From Dyadobacter fermentans (lineage in GTDB: Bacteria; Bacteroidota; Bacteroidia; Cytophagales; Spirosomataceae), in assembly GCF_019924045.1 (NCBI RefSeq), contig NZ_JAHXBN010000011.1:606633-670632 (forward strand): a stretch of 64,000 nucleotides of DNA, written 5' to 3'. Below, piece by piece: positions 25,228 to 34,152 of the stretch. Position 1 is the first letter of the stretch; each line of letters opens with the position of its first letter. A model generated the notes under the pieces. That model was not told where the DNA came from, did no database searches, and was given only the letters and a program-made list of their open reading frames with translations. Position numbers and translations under genes: made by a program.

Positions 25228-25947
25228 TTAATCAGGGCGGACACTACTCCCACCAGTTACTTCCTTTTCCACTTTCGGATTTCCGCGGTATCGGACGTTG
25301 CTCGCACCCGAGGCCTTTACGTCCAATAAGCGAGTCACCCAAACCTTCGCATTGCTCGCTCCCGAAACATCCAGGTCAGATTCCTCCGTTTCCAGTTCGA
25401 ATGCATTGAGCTGTGAAGCACTGGAAGCTTCGCCGTCAACGAACTTCATTTTACCAAAAGCGTTCAGCTGCGAGGCCCCGTTGAGGTCGAACTTTAATGT
25501 GGTACCACTTCCTTCGAAATCGCATTGAGAAGCGCCGGATAGCTCAATTTCAATGCTGGGCAGGTTTTCAAAATCATTGATCTCCGCATCTACCGCGCCC
25601 GAAAAATCCACGCCGCTGAGATCGGGCATAGTAATGTCGATATCCATTCTCTGCCGTTTCCTCCATGAATTATTGTAACGCGCAGTGAGCTTCCCGTCCT
25701 GAACGAAAATGTTAAGGTCGTCGAGGTCGTTGCGTTCGCCGGTAGCTTCAACGCTAAACGACGTGCCTGCGATCACATGAACGCGGATTGCGTCGCTTAC
25801 TTCCAGCTCATCGAAATTGCGAAAATCATACGTGCGTGTGGCTTCGCCCCTCGGCGGAATGTCCTCATCCTTATTGATATAAACGCAGGATTGAAAAACA
25901 GAAGCGATACTAAGGGCAAGCGATAGTTTAAGAAAAGTTTGTTTCAT
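25228..25947 (-). CDS. GIN domain (DUF2807) lipoprotein
   Basis: A 239-residue lipoprotein (MKQTFLKLSLALSIASVFQSC, Cys21). The remainder is the GIN/DUF2807 beta-solenoid: YDFRNFDELEVSDAIRVHVI, then recurring turns such as ELSGASQCDFEG, DLNGASQLNAFG, ASSASQLNAFEL, DVSGASNAKVW and KASGASNVRYRG. Such proteins are abundant in Bacteroidetes; their role is unknown, and an adhesin or envelope-stress link has been proposed. Start ATG at 25947. It is convergent with the VanX-type gene and divergent from the sigma factor. Confidence 0.88.
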   Translation of the reverse strand: MKQTFLKLSLALSIASVFQSCVYINKDEDIPPRGEATRTYDFRNFDELEVSDAIRVHVIAGTSFSVEATGERNDLDDLNIFVQDGKLTARYNNSWRKRQRMDIDITMPDLSGVDFSGAVDAEINDFENLPSIEIELSGASQCDFEGSGTTLKFDLNGASQLNAFGKMKFVDGEASSASQLNAFELETEESDLDVSGASNAKVWVTRLLDVKASGASNVRYRGNPKVEKEVTGGSSVRPD

Positions 25948-25992
25948 GGCTAAAAGACGTTGTTTGCGATAAGACAACTGCCCCCTTGGATC

Positions 25993-26026
25993 CCCCTATT
26001 CAAAAAAATAAATTTTGTTATAGGGG
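25993..26026. promoter_or_regulatory. Inverted repeat upstream of the sigma-FecR operon
   Basis: CCCCTAT (25993-25999) and ATAGGGG (26020-26026) flank a 20-base A/T-rich spacer, about 40 bases before the sigma-factor ATG. It may be the promoter or control site of the operon; this is inference from position. Confidence 0.3.
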
Positions 26027-26067
26027 TATGCGGCGGGTAAGTTGTCACATTCCAAAGGACATCCATA

Positions 26068-26739
26068 ATGACCGCTCTTCTATATCAGGAACCGCTAATC
26101 GAAAGAGATTATCTATTTTTGACGGAAAATCAAAAACAGATAACGGTGCACTCTTCCGACCCAGAAATAGTCAGCGCGATACGGCGGGGCGATGAACAGG
26201 CCTTTGAGCAGACCTTCCGGACCTATTATCCAAGGCTGTGCAACTATGCATGTACGATGCTCAAAGATGAAGAAGAGTCGGAAGAAGTCGTTCAGACGGT
26301 ATTTCTGACGATCTGGGAGAAGCGCGAAGACCTCGAAATCACACTTTCACTAAAATCCTACTTGTATCGGGCAGTGCACAACCATTGCCTCAACCGCTTC
26401 AAGCACGCGAATGTGCGGGAAGCGCATAAGGATTATACCATGTATGTTTCGAGTGGGTCGTACGACTCGGTGACGGAGGTAATCCACGCCAGCGAGCTGG
26501 AAGAACGCATCGAGCGGGCAGTGAGCACATTGCCCGAGCAGTGCCAGAAAGCGTTCAGGCTAAGCCGTTTTGAGGAATTGAAATATCAGGAAATAGCAGA
26601 TCAGTTGGGAATATCCATTAAAACGGTGGAAAATCAGATAGGGAAAGCATTGAAAATTCTGCGCGCGGAACTGGCAGACTACCTGCCCGTTACGCTTTGG
26701 TTGTGTGGTAGCATTGTTGAACAGTTAATCAGATCGTAA
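26068..26739 (+). CDS. ECF sigma-70 factor, Bacteroidetes family 1
   Basis: A 223-residue ECF sigma factor. Region 2: EQTFRTYYPRLCNYACTML, then EEVVQTVFLTIWEKRE, then LKSYLYRAVHNHCLNRFK. Region 4: LPEQCQKAFRLSRFEELKYQEIADQLG, then ISIKTVENQIGKALKIL. This class is normally held by a FecR-type anti-sigma factor and released by a surface signal. The next gene, three bases later, is FecR, and the third is an STN-domain protein, giving a cell-surface signalling operon. The first 30 residues are outside the conserved fold, so a later start is possible. Confidence 0.92.
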   Translation: MTALLYQEPLIERDYLFLTENQKQITVHSSDPEIVSAIRRGDEQAFEQTFRTYYPRLCNYACTMLKDEEESEEVVQTVFLTIWEKREDLEITLSLKSYLYRAVHNHCLNRFKHANVREAHKDYTMYVSSGSYDSVTEVIHASELEERIERAVSTLPEQCQKAFRLSRFEELKYQEIADQLGISIKTVENQIGKALKILRAELADYLPVTLWLCGSIVEQLIRS

Positions 26740-26741
26740 CC

Positions 26742-27809
26742 ATGAACTCATCTCATGCAAACATATCGGAGGAACTGCTCGCACGTTACCTGGCCGACAC
26801 CGCTTCGGAATCCGAAAGAAATGATGTGGAAGCATGGCTCGCCGAATCGGAAGCCAATGCAAGGGAACTGGCGACCTACCGGCTGATCTGGGACCACACG
26901 GCTGCAATGAAAAAGGGCAGCGCTGGGGTGGACACGGATGCCGCCTGGAATAAAATGAAGGGTAAGATGGCTATGGGCAAGACTGCTGACCCATTATCCA
27001 AATTGCCCGCGAAGGAAGTGCCTACCCCGGAAGCACCTAACCGGGAGGCAAAGACGATCGAATTCCGGCCGGAGATACGGAAACGCCGGTTGCCGGTGAC
27101 TATATGGGCGGCTGCGGTAATCGCTATTCTGGTGACAGCTTTCGGATGGTTCTTCCTTATTTCGGAAAAAACGCCGGAATCGCGTCAAGTGGCCACAACT
27201 GACAATACGAAGGAGCAGCTTCTTCCCGATGGAACGAAGGTTTTTCTCAATTACAATTCAAAATTGACCTATCCTGAAAATTTTAAAGGAGATCTGCGGA
27301 CGGTTTCATTGCAGGGCGAAGCATTTTTCGATGTAAAGCCCGATGCCGCACACCCATTTGTGATTGAGGCAAATGGCACGGAGATTCGTGTTCTGGGAAC
27401 GTCCTTTAATGTAAAAGCTTATCACGAAACTCCCGTGCGGGTGGATGTCGCGACAGGAAAAGTGCGCGTAAGCAAGGACTCCCATCGCGTCGAACTCGTA
27501 AAAGGACAGAGTGCGGAAGTACTGAAAGATTCGATCCGCAGCCTGCAAGCGAATATGAACCTGATGGGGTACCGCACGCAGATCTACGAATTCAATGCGG
27601 CCGATCTGCAAGATGTCGTCACGTCGATCCGCGACGGCTACCATGTGGACGTGCGGCTGTCCAATGACAAGATCGCACAATGCCGGCTCACAATCCGCTT
27701 CGAAAAAGAACCGGTAGATGCCACATTGTCCGTCATAGCCGAAACCCTCGACCTCAATCTCCGGAAAGAAGGGAAGGTTTACTGGCTCGACGGGAATGGT
27801 TGCCAATAG
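26742..27809 (+). CDS. FecR family anti-sigma factor
   Basis: A 355-residue inner-membrane regulator. The N-terminal cytoplasmic part (SEELLARYLADTASESERNDVEAWL) is the sigma-binding domain. A single membrane helix lies near 119-141 (TIWAAAVIAILVTAFGWFFLI). The periplasmic FecR domain follows (EQLLPDGTKVFLNYNSKLTYPENF, LQGEAFFDVKPDAAHPFVIEANGTEIRVLGTSFNVKAY), then a DUF4974 domain (YEFNAADLQDVVTSIRDGYHVDVRL) that would contact the outer-membrane partner. It is normally coupled to a TonB-dependent SusC-like receptor; here the next gene is a different kind of protein. Confidence 0.93.
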   Translation: MNSSHANISEELLARYLADTASESERNDVEAWLAESEANARELATYRLIWDHTAAMKKGSAGVDTDAAWNKMKGKMAMGKTADPLSKLPAKEVPTPEAPNREAKTIEFRPEIRKRRLPVTIWAAAVIAILVTAFGWFFLISEKTPESRQVATTDNTKEQLLPDGTKVFLNYNSKLTYPENFKGDLRTVSLQGEAFFDVKPDAAHPFVIEANGTEIRVLGTSFNVKAYHETPVRVDVATGKVRVSKDSHRVELVKGQSAEVLKDSIRSLQANMNLMGYRTQIYEFNAADLQDVVTSIRDGYHVDVRLSNDKIAQCRLTIRFEKEPVDATLSVIAETLDLNLRKEGKVYWLDGNGCQ

Positions 27810-27829
27810 AAACTACAAGCCATCCTGCT

Positions 27830-29647
27830 TTGAAACTACTTTACAGAATTACTTTCTGCTGTGCCTGCGTTTGCCTGCTCTCCGGCCACATTTCGGCCCA
27901 GGAACTGCTGGAAAAGCGCATTAATTTGAAAGTGACCAACCAACCGCTCGACGAGACTTTGCGAAAAATCGGCAATACCGGCGGTTTCAGTTTCTCGTAC
28001 AGCCCCGATATGATCGACGTCAAAAGTCGTGTGTCGATACAGGCTGAAAATCGAAGCATCCGGGAAATATTGGTGGCAATCTTCAAAGACAAAGTCACAT
28101 TCAAAGAGCGTCGGCATTATATTATCCTTCAAAAAAAACCGGAAACCGAAAAGCCTGAGGAACCCGAAAATTTCGACCTGAACGGCTACATTATCGACAA
28201 TAAAACCGGCAAAAAACTAGCTAACGCGAGTATTTACGAGTCTGTGACCCTCGCTTCGGCGGTGAGTAATCAGTATGGTTACTACAAAATACGGCTTCCG
28301 GCGGCCCGCTCTTCACTCCGGTTGGAAATCCGGAAGGAGGACTACATCGGCAAATCCATTCCTATTCCCACGCGCAAAGACACCTATTTACAGATTTCGC
28401 TTAACCCTGACACCCTGAAACCGATCTCGGGGAAAGTCGCTACGCACGCACCCGTACAGGTGGATTCGCTGCATACCAAAGTGGCTGTTCCGCAATTTGA
28501 ATTGGTAAAAACGACGCTGCCCCGCGATACCATGTTTATCGACAGCTCGGCAAGCGGCAAAGCCATTACCTGGGCCGATTATGAAGCGCTTCGCAGAAAA
28601 TACAAGCGCGCTCAGAACAAGTTTGTCAGCGCATTCGCATCGGCCAAACAAGCCATTCACACCCGCAATATCGAGGATACGCTGTACGCGCCTTTCCAGG
28701 CGTCTGTTCTGCCGTTTCTGGGCACCAATCATGGACTGAGCGGTAATATCGTGAATGATTATTCCATTAACCTCATCGCCGGGTACTCGCTGGGCGTGTC
28801 CAAATTCGAAATCGGAAGTTTGATCAACGTCGTGAGGGGTAATGTTTCCGGTTTTCAGTTTGCAGGCGTAAGTAATATAGTAGGTAATGATGTGGTAGGC
28901 TTTCAATATGCCAATGCGCTGAACATGACCCTGGGCAACTTCACAGGCTTCCAGGGAACGCATTTACTGAACTACATAGGCCGCAATTTCACTGGATTTC
29001 AGGTAGCCGGCGTGGGCAATGTGATCGTCGGCGAGCTGCGCGGTTATCAGTTCTCGGCGGGCTACAACTATGCCCATACGGTAAAAAGCGGGCATCAGAT
29101 CGGCGTTGTCAACTACGCCGACTCCACTGCTACCGTTCCGTTCGGGCTTTTCAGCTGGGTACATAGCAACGGCTACCGCCGCTACGAATTCTCCACCGAT
29201 GAATTCAGTTATTTCAACACCGCATTCAAAACAGGGGTAACCCGTTTTTACAATATTTTCAACCTCGGTTTCAGCGCTTTGGCCAAAGACAAACCGCTCT
29301 TTACCATCGGTTACGGTTTCGGAACGGCCCAAAAACTGGGCAGAGGTTGGAGCGCCAATGCGGACTTGACGGGAAGCTTGGTACTGCTTGAACATAATAT
29401 CGACGATGACATTAGTCAGGGGCTCGTCAAATTTGCATTAGGGGTCGAAAAGAAAGTAGGTTCCCGGTTCGCCCTGTTCGTCGGCCCGTCGATCAACACC
29501 TTCTTTGCCAAACACTCCGGTTTAATCAACGCAGAAGGCAAAAAAGGGTTTCCATCCGTTTGGTTAGGTGAAAAGCCGGACGGTTCCAGCAAAGTCTACG
29601 GCTGGATTGGCTTCCAGGCCGGGATCCGGTTTTTGAATAAGATATGA
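27830..29647 (+). CDS. STN-domain surface protein with LA_2272-type repeats
   Basis: A 605-residue exported protein, third in the sigma-FecR operon. After the signal peptide (ITFCCACVCLLSGHISAQ) comes an STN domain (INLKVTNQPLDETLRKIGNTGG, FSYSPDMIDV, NRSIREILVAIFKDK), the part of receptors that touches FecR. A carboxypeptidase-regulatory-like beta domain follows (FDLNGYIIDNKTGKKLANASIY). The middle has about five repeats of the type GFQFAGVSNIVGNDVVGFQYA (from near residue 340), like the LA_2272 surface repeat. The C-terminal third has alternating strands suited to an outer-membrane barrel. TTG at 27830 is the likely start, 20 bases after the fecR stop and just before the signal peptide; no ATG is available. 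No TonB plug or receptor barrel motif is seen. Confidence 0.75.
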   Translation: MKLLYRITFCCACVCLLSGHISAQELLEKRINLKVTNQPLDETLRKIGNTGGFSFSYSPDMIDVKSRVSIQAENRSIREILVAIFKDKVTFKERRHYIILQKKPETEKPEEPENFDLNGYIIDNKTGKKLANASIYESVTLASAVSNQYGYYKIRLPAARSSLRLEIRKEDYIGKSIPIPTRKDTYLQISLNPDTLKPISGKVATHAPVQVDSLHTKVAVPQFELVKTTLPRDTMFIDSSASGKAITWADYEALRRKYKRAQNKFVSAFASAKQAIHTRNIEDTLYAPFQASVLPFLGTNHGLSGNIVNDYSINLIAGYSLGVSKFEIGSLINVVRGNVSGFQFAGVSNIVGNDVVGFQYANALNMTLGNFTGFQGTHLLNYIGRNFTGFQVAGVGNVIVGELRGYQFSAGYNYAHTVKSGHQIGVVNYADSTATVPFGLFSWVHSNGYRRYEFSTDEFSYFNTAFKTGVTRFYNIFNLGFSALAKDKPLFTIGYGFGTAQKLGRGWSANADLTGSLVLLEHNIDDDISQGLVKFALGVEKKVGSRFALFVGPSINTFFAKHSGLINAEGKKGFPSVWLGEKPDGSSKVYGWIGFQAGIRFLNKI

Positions 29648-29657
29648 GGTTACCTCA

Positions 29658-29984
29658 TTAGAGAATTTCTAAAAATAGCTTGTTCAATTCATCCTCAGTA
29701 ATATCCGACTGCTCTGATTTGTCATAAATTGAAACTAAAAATACCTTATTCTGAACTACTTTAACATAGGTAATTACCCGCGCTCCGCCACGTTTACCTT
29801 TACCTTTTGATTTAATGGATAATCGAATCTTATAAAAGCCTTTGGGAAGTGCCGTTCCAATGAACGGATTATTTTCAAGTTGTTCAATCAAATCAAGTAG
29901 CTCCCCAGCCAACGAAGCGAATTTCCTCCTGAGTCTCTTAGCTTCTTTTTCAAAATTCGGCAGGGCCTCGACTTCAAAACTCAT
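29658..29984 (-). CDS. RelE/ParE-type toxin
   Basis: A 108-residue type II toxin-antitoxin toxin. The fold is recognisable from PNFEKEAKRLRRKFASLAGELLDLIEQLENNP, GTALPKGFYKIRLSIKSKGKGKRGGARVITYVKV and VFLVSIYDKSEQSDI, which is typical for RelE-superfamily toxins (mRNA interferase or gyrase inhibitor). It overlaps the upstream antitoxin by 4 bases. Whether it acts on ribosome-bound mRNA or gyrase cannot be told. Confidence 0.85.
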   Translation of the reverse strand: MSFEVEALPNFEKEAKRLRRKFASLAGELLDLIEQLENNPFIGTALPKGFYKIRLSIKSKGKGKRGGARVITYVKVVQNKVFLVSIYDKSEQSDITEDELNKLFLEIL

Positions 29985-30196
29985 AATTCCTTCAAAAACT
30001 CTCTTGCAGGGCGAGTTTGCAAACTGCCTTCTTCTACCAGGTCCATTTGTCTAACCCCTTCTCTGATATTTGCCCTGACCTCTTCGTCGGAGTCATCTTC
30101 AATCTCCTCACTTACCCTAACAAAGGGAAACCTCTTCAAAAGATCACGCAAAAAGTTGAGTTCATTATCCTCTACTTCGACCGTTAGCGTAGCCAT
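29981..30196 (-). CDS. Antitoxin of the RelE/ParE-type pair
   Basis: 71 residues: a beta strand MATLTVEVEDNELNFLRDLLKRFPFV and an acidic, helical tail (EEIEDDSDEEVRANIREGVRQMDLVEEG) suited to wrapping the toxin. The ATG at 30196 was chosen; an 18-codon in-frame extension lacks support. ATGA overlap with the toxin indicates coupling, antitoxin first. Confidence 0.8.
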   Translation of the reverse strand: MATLTVEVEDNELNFLRDLLKRFPFVRVSEEIEDDSDEEVRANIREGVRQMDLVEEGSLQTRPAREFLKEL

Positions 30197-30246
30197 AATA
30201 CTTAGGTTAATTTTAATAAATATAGCTAAATTCTCCCTCACTTCTA

Positions 30247-32307
30247 TCAAAACCCGATCCGCTTCCGCCCGTTCTGCACCGCAGCTCCCTTTACATAAGC
30301 ACGCAACTCTGCGAGCTCCTTTTCAAAGCCGCCCGACAAAATCGGGAAGCGGCACCATGAGCGGGGATCGAGGTTGCGGTCGTCGAGATGGAAGGACGGC
30401 GCGTATCGCTCCCGCTTCCACTGGTTGCGGCTCCATAGCTTGAAGAACCGTTCTGTCCAGCCGAGAAGCTGTTCCACACTATAAGTTGCTTTGTAACGTA
30501 CATAAAGGTTTTTGTACGATTCCAAAGGCGACTTTTTGTCCCTGATTGCCAACCCTTCCAGGTCATTCAAAAACTCATAAGGCATCAAATCGGCCTCGTC
30601 CGTCTGCGTCTGTGCGAGTGGTCGCAGTTCAGCGGTGGGTTGCAGACTGTTTACTTTCTTCAAACCTTCGATCCTGATGTGCTTGCCTTTCACTTCGCAT
30701 CCGACCGTTTCGAGCCAGCGAAGCCATTGCCGCAGGTAATGCTTGTCGATACCCGCGAGCGGGCTAATGCTGCCGGAGGTATCGCCATCCATGGTCGCAT
30801 AGCCCACGGCCGCTTCCGAGCGGTTCGATGTGGCGAGCAAAAGGTGGTTTGAGAGATTGGTCAGCAGCCACACTCCCGGGGCACGAACCCTGGCCTGGAT
30901 GTTCTGCAAGGCGATATCGTCCTGTTCCCAGGTCAGTTTCCGACCAATCTGGTCTTCGATCAGCCCCTTATAGGTTTCGACAAGACCGTTGATGTTCACA
31001 TTATAGAATGTAGAACCTATCGACTCCGCCAGTGACTGTGCGGATTCAAGCGTATCGGAAGAGCTATTTTCAGTTCCCTGGTAAATATTGTGGATCAAAG
31101 CTTTCGCAAGATCCTCTTCCGTTCTGGCCGACTGAATCTCCTTAATGTAAGATAGTTTCTGCTTGAAACGGTCCATACCAATGCTCTCATCGGCCAGGCG
31201 GATCATCAGCCCGCACAATGCGGTACAAGCGCAGGAATCGGCCCCGCCCGAAAGCGATATGGTGAAACCGTTGGAGCGGCTCTTTCTGAGATAATCAAAC
31301 AATGCAAGACATTCGGCCCGTGCGAATTCCTCCTCCTTTAACGCGCCACCTTTTTCAAATGGCTCTATTTCCGGAACCTGCGGCAGTACCGGCTCAATGT
31401 CCGGGAAGTCGAAGCGGGCTGGAATGCGCCAGGTCCGTTCCTTTGCCGGCACCGCGATTTTACTTTGTACCTGGCTCAACCGGGTGTATTCCGTATCGAT
31501 CACCGCCGTTGTGATCACAAAGTCTTCATAGCTGAACCGCGGGCTGGAAGCAAGCAGGTCTCCATTCGAAGCGATCATCGCATCACCATCGTACACAGCC
31601 CTACCAGCCTCATTACCGAGGAGGTTGGTATAAATATAACTGCATGAAAACGACCTGGAAGCATCCACAACCAGCTTTTCGCGCACCATAAACTTGTTGA
31701 ATGCGAAGTGGCTCGCGCTGGGGTTCAGGATAATGTCCACGCCCCGCTCATAATGCCGGCGTGCAGGACGATTGGCCACCCAGCCATCCTCGCAAATCTC
31801 GAATGCGATCTTCACGCCGTGCGAACCGCCCAGGATCGGGCCCGAGGCCACGTCAAAAATCAGATCACCGATCGGGTAAAACATCTGGTTGACCTCAATG
31901 CTTTCCACCACGCCGGGCTGCCACGGCCTGAACCACCGAGCTTCATAATGAATACCATTGTTGGCCAGGTTTTGTTTGCAGTAAAAACCGGCAATCTGCT
32001 TATTGGAAATCAGGCAGGCTGCATTATACAAACTTCCATTGTGCCGCAGCGGCAAGCCTACCGCCACGATCATCCCTGCCGTTTCCTCTGCTATTTCGAG
32101 CAGGCAATGCTGAGCTTGTTCCACCATGTCGGGTGCGAAAAAATAGTCATCGCAGCCGTAACCCGAAATACACAATTCGGGCAGACACAGCAGGCTGACA
32201 TCCTGCTTGCGGGCCTCCCGGATCGCATCGACGATATTTCGGGTATTGGCCTCCCAGGCCATGGGTGTCTGGTTTACAACTCCGGAAGCAACTTTGATTA
32301 ATGGCAT
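30247..32307 (-). CDS. nadE: Glutamine-dependent NAD+ synthetase
   Basis: Final step of NAD synthesis: amidates nicotinic acid adenine dinucleotide with glutamine and ATP. The 686 residues hold an N-terminal nitrilase-type glutaminase (MPLIKVASGVVNQTPMAWEAN, catalytic Glu in LPELCISGYGC, Lys near FYCKQNLANNG, catalytic Cys in FEICEDGWVANRP) and a C-terminal ATP-pyrophosphatase synthetase with the P-loop SLSGGADSCACTAL near residue 352, then TSNRSEAAVGYATMDGD. It is a full-length two-domain NadE. A RES toxin, a family known to consume NAD+, is encoded about 1.4 kb away. Confidence 0.96.
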   Translation of the reverse strand: MPLIKVASGVVNQTPMAWEANTRNIVDAIREARKQDVSLLCLPELCISGYGCDDYFFAPDMVEQAQHCLLEIAEETAGMIVAVGLPLRHNGSLYNAACLISNKQIAGFYCKQNLANNGIHYEARWFRPWQPGVVESIEVNQMFYPIGDLIFDVASGPILGGSHGVKIAFEICEDGWVANRPARRHYERGVDIILNPSASHFAFNKFMVREKLVVDASRSFSCSYIYTNLLGNEAGRAVYDGDAMIASNGDLLASSPRFSYEDFVITTAVIDTEYTRLSQVQSKIAVPAKERTWRIPARFDFPDIEPVLPQVPEIEPFEKGGALKEEEFARAECLALFDYLRKSRSNGFTISLSGGADSCACTALCGLMIRLADESIGMDRFKQKLSYIKEIQSARTEEDLAKALIHNIYQGTENSSSDTLESAQSLAESIGSTFYNVNINGLVETYKGLIEDQIGRKLTWEQDDIALQNIQARVRAPGVWLLTNLSNHLLLATSNRSEAAVGYATMDGDTSGSISPLAGIDKHYLRQWLRWLETVGCEVKGKHIRIEGLKKVNSLQPTAELRPLAQTQTDEADLMPYEFLNDLEGLAIRDKKSPLESYKNLYVRYKATYSVEQLLGWTERFFKLWSRNQWKRERYAPSFHLDDRNLDPRSWCRFPILSGGFEKELAELRAYVKGAAVQNGRKRIGF

Positions 32308-32406
32308 GGACGGTGATATGTTTTTTCGATTCGGTATGGCCTTTGCTAAATCAAGACAGGAAACTTAATAAAAAAATGCCTTTTTCGAACCGGTAAGGTT
32401 TTTTCC

Positions 32407-32414
32407 TATTTTTG
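32407..32414 (+). promoter_or_regulatory. Probable -7 element of the ABC permease gene
   Basis: TATTTTTG is an exact TAnnTTTG and overlaps an in-frame TTG (32412), which therefore is probably not the start codon; the TTG at 32445 is preferred. Confidence 0.45.
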
Positions 32415-32444
32415 TCAACAACTAATTTAAAGAACAGATTCCTC

Positions 32445-33680
32445 TTGCAATTCCCCTCATTCATCGCCAAACGGATACGCCATAACGAAGCAGGATCATT
32501 TTCTGCCACAGTTTCGCGAATCGGCGTGGCCAGTATCGCCATTGGTGTTGCAGTTGGGATCATCGCTTTTGCGGTGCTGCTCGGCTTCAAGCAAACCATC
32601 CAGCAAAAAATATTTCTTTTCAGTGCACATATCAACGTAAATGCATTTTCACAAGGCAACACTTACGAAGAAGCGCCGCTGCCTGTCAAAAATGCGGTGT
32701 CTGATATACTGCCGACAATCCCGGAAATCAAGCGTTGGCAAGCCGTAGCGCATAAATCGGGTATTTTGAAAACGCCGGATGAAATCAAAGGGGTAATTCT
32801 GAAAGGCGTAGGCAAGGACTACGATTGGGCAACTTTCAAACCGAACCTACGGGAAGGCAAGCTCATCGGACGCACCGATTCTTCCTCTGTCAAATACGGT
32901 TACTCTACGGAAATCCTGATCAGCCGGAAAATCGCCACGCAAATGCGGCTGAAAACCGGCGATGATGTGATCATGTATTCGCTTCAAAACCCGCCGAGAC
33001 CCCGTAAGCTCGTCGTTGCCGGTATTTATGAAACCGAGATGGAAGAATTTGACAATAACCTCATTATCGGGGATATCGGCCTCGTACAGCGGCTGAATGG
33101 CTGGGGGGCGGATTCCGTGGGCACTTATGAAATCTACCTCAAAGATTTCCATGACCTCGATCTGGTCACCCATAAGCTCCGCCGGGAACTTCCGCCGGGC
33201 CTGTTCTTACAAAAAGTCACCAGCCTGTTTCCGCAGATCTTCGACTGGCTCGTTCTGCTCGACCGCAATACCGCCGTTTTTCTGGTGCTTATCCTCTTCG
33301 TAGCCTGTTTTAACATGATCTCGATCCTGCTGGTGATCATTATGGAAAGAACACCGCTCATCGGGTTACTTAAAACGCTCGGAAGCCCAAACCGGCAAAT
33401 CCGGATGATCTTTTTCCAGGTCGGCCTCGATATGCTCCGCAAAGGAATTGTCATCGGCAACGTGACGGCACTGCTGCTATGCTGGCTTCAATACCAGTTC
33501 AAACTGATCCCGCTCGACCCCGTCAATTATTACATGGACACTGTTCCCATTGTATTCGACTGGGGGATTTTCGCAATGGTCAACGTGGTTGCGGTCATTA
33601 TCACAGCCGCGATCTTGCTCATTCCTACACTCATTATCACGCGGATCCAACCGATTAAGGCACTGCTGTTTAAGAAGTAG
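32445..33680 (+). CDS. FtsX/LolE-type ABC transporter permease
   Basis: A 411-residue inner-membrane protein of the LolC/E-MacB-FtsX permease family. One helix (SIAIGVAVGIIAFAVLLGF) near the N-terminus is followed by a periplasmic MacB-like core of about 220 residues. Three helices follow (FLVLILFVACFNMISILLVII, IVIGNVTALLLCWLQYQF, IFAMVNVVAVIITAAILLIP). The conserved coupling segment is ERTPLIGLLKTLGSPNRQI. These complexes move lipoproteins or act as mechanotransmitters. No ATPase gene is adjacent. TTG at 32445 begins QFPSFIAKRI, as in relatives. It overlaps the convergent RES gene by 11 bases. Confidence 0.88.
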   Translation: MQFPSFIAKRIRHNEAGSFSATVSRIGVASIAIGVAVGIIAFAVLLGFKQTIQQKIFLFSAHINVNAFSQGNTYEEAPLPVKNAVSDILPTIPEIKRWQAVAHKSGILKTPDEIKGVILKGVGKDYDWATFKPNLREGKLIGRTDSSSVKYGYSTEILISRKIATQMRLKTGDDVIMYSLQNPPRPRKLVVAGIYETEMEEFDNNLIIGDIGLVQRLNGWGADSVGTYEIYLKDFHDLDLVTHKLRRELPPGLFLQKVTSLFPQIFDWLVLLDRNTAVFLVLILFVACFNMISILLVIIMERTPLIGLLKTLGSPNRQIRMIFFQVGLDMLRKGIVIGNVTALLLCWLQYQFKLIPLDPVNYYMDTVPIVFDWGIFAMVNVVAVIITAAILLIPTLIITRIQPIKALLFKK

Positions 33681-34152
33681 GTTTTCTGGTCAGAAGCTTG
33701 GCCAGCAGGCGCAGATCTGCCGAGAAATCAACGGCCGGCAAAAACTGAACAAGGCCGAATTTTTTCGCGAATGGATTCAATATTACATTCCTTTCTGATG
33801 GTACAATCGCCGATGGCGCGGTGAATGCGATGATTTCAGGATCGGTCAGAATCTGCTCCCCAATCCATTGGGTATAGGCTATATCGTTTGCCCAATTCTT
33901 CTTCAACTGCCGATCATCAACGTGAAAAACGAGGTTATCATCATCAGGAATGTCGATACGAAGCAATGCAAGACGCTCCATGCATTCCCGGAATTCGGCA
34001 TGGACGTATTTTTCCAATAATGCAAGTGAAAGGTTCTGGCTGGCGTAAATGCAGGGACAACCCACCGGATTCCAGCGCCCACCGAACAGCTTGGCACCCA
34101 AGCCCGACAAATCATCAATATAAGCCCTAGCAGCGAGACGATAGGCGGTCAT
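33670..34152 (-). CDS. RES family toxin
   Basis: A 160-residue RES-domain toxin. Visible are the leading YRLAARAYIDDLSGLGAKLFGGRWNPVG, IYASQNLSLALLEKYVHAEF with the conserved Ser and Glu, and FAKKFGLVQFLPAVDF. Characterised RES toxins degrade NAD+ and arrest growth. It overlaps its antitoxin gene by 4 bases (ATGA) and the ABC permease by 11 bases. Confidence 0.92.
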   Translation of the reverse strand: MTAYRLAARAYIDDLSGLGAKLFGGRWNPVGCPCIYASQNLSLALLEKYVHAEFRECMERLALLRIDIPDDDNLVFHVDDRQLKKNWANDIAYTQWIGEQILTDPEIIAFTAPSAIVPSERNVILNPFAKKFGLVQFLPAVDFSADLRLLAKLLTRKPTS

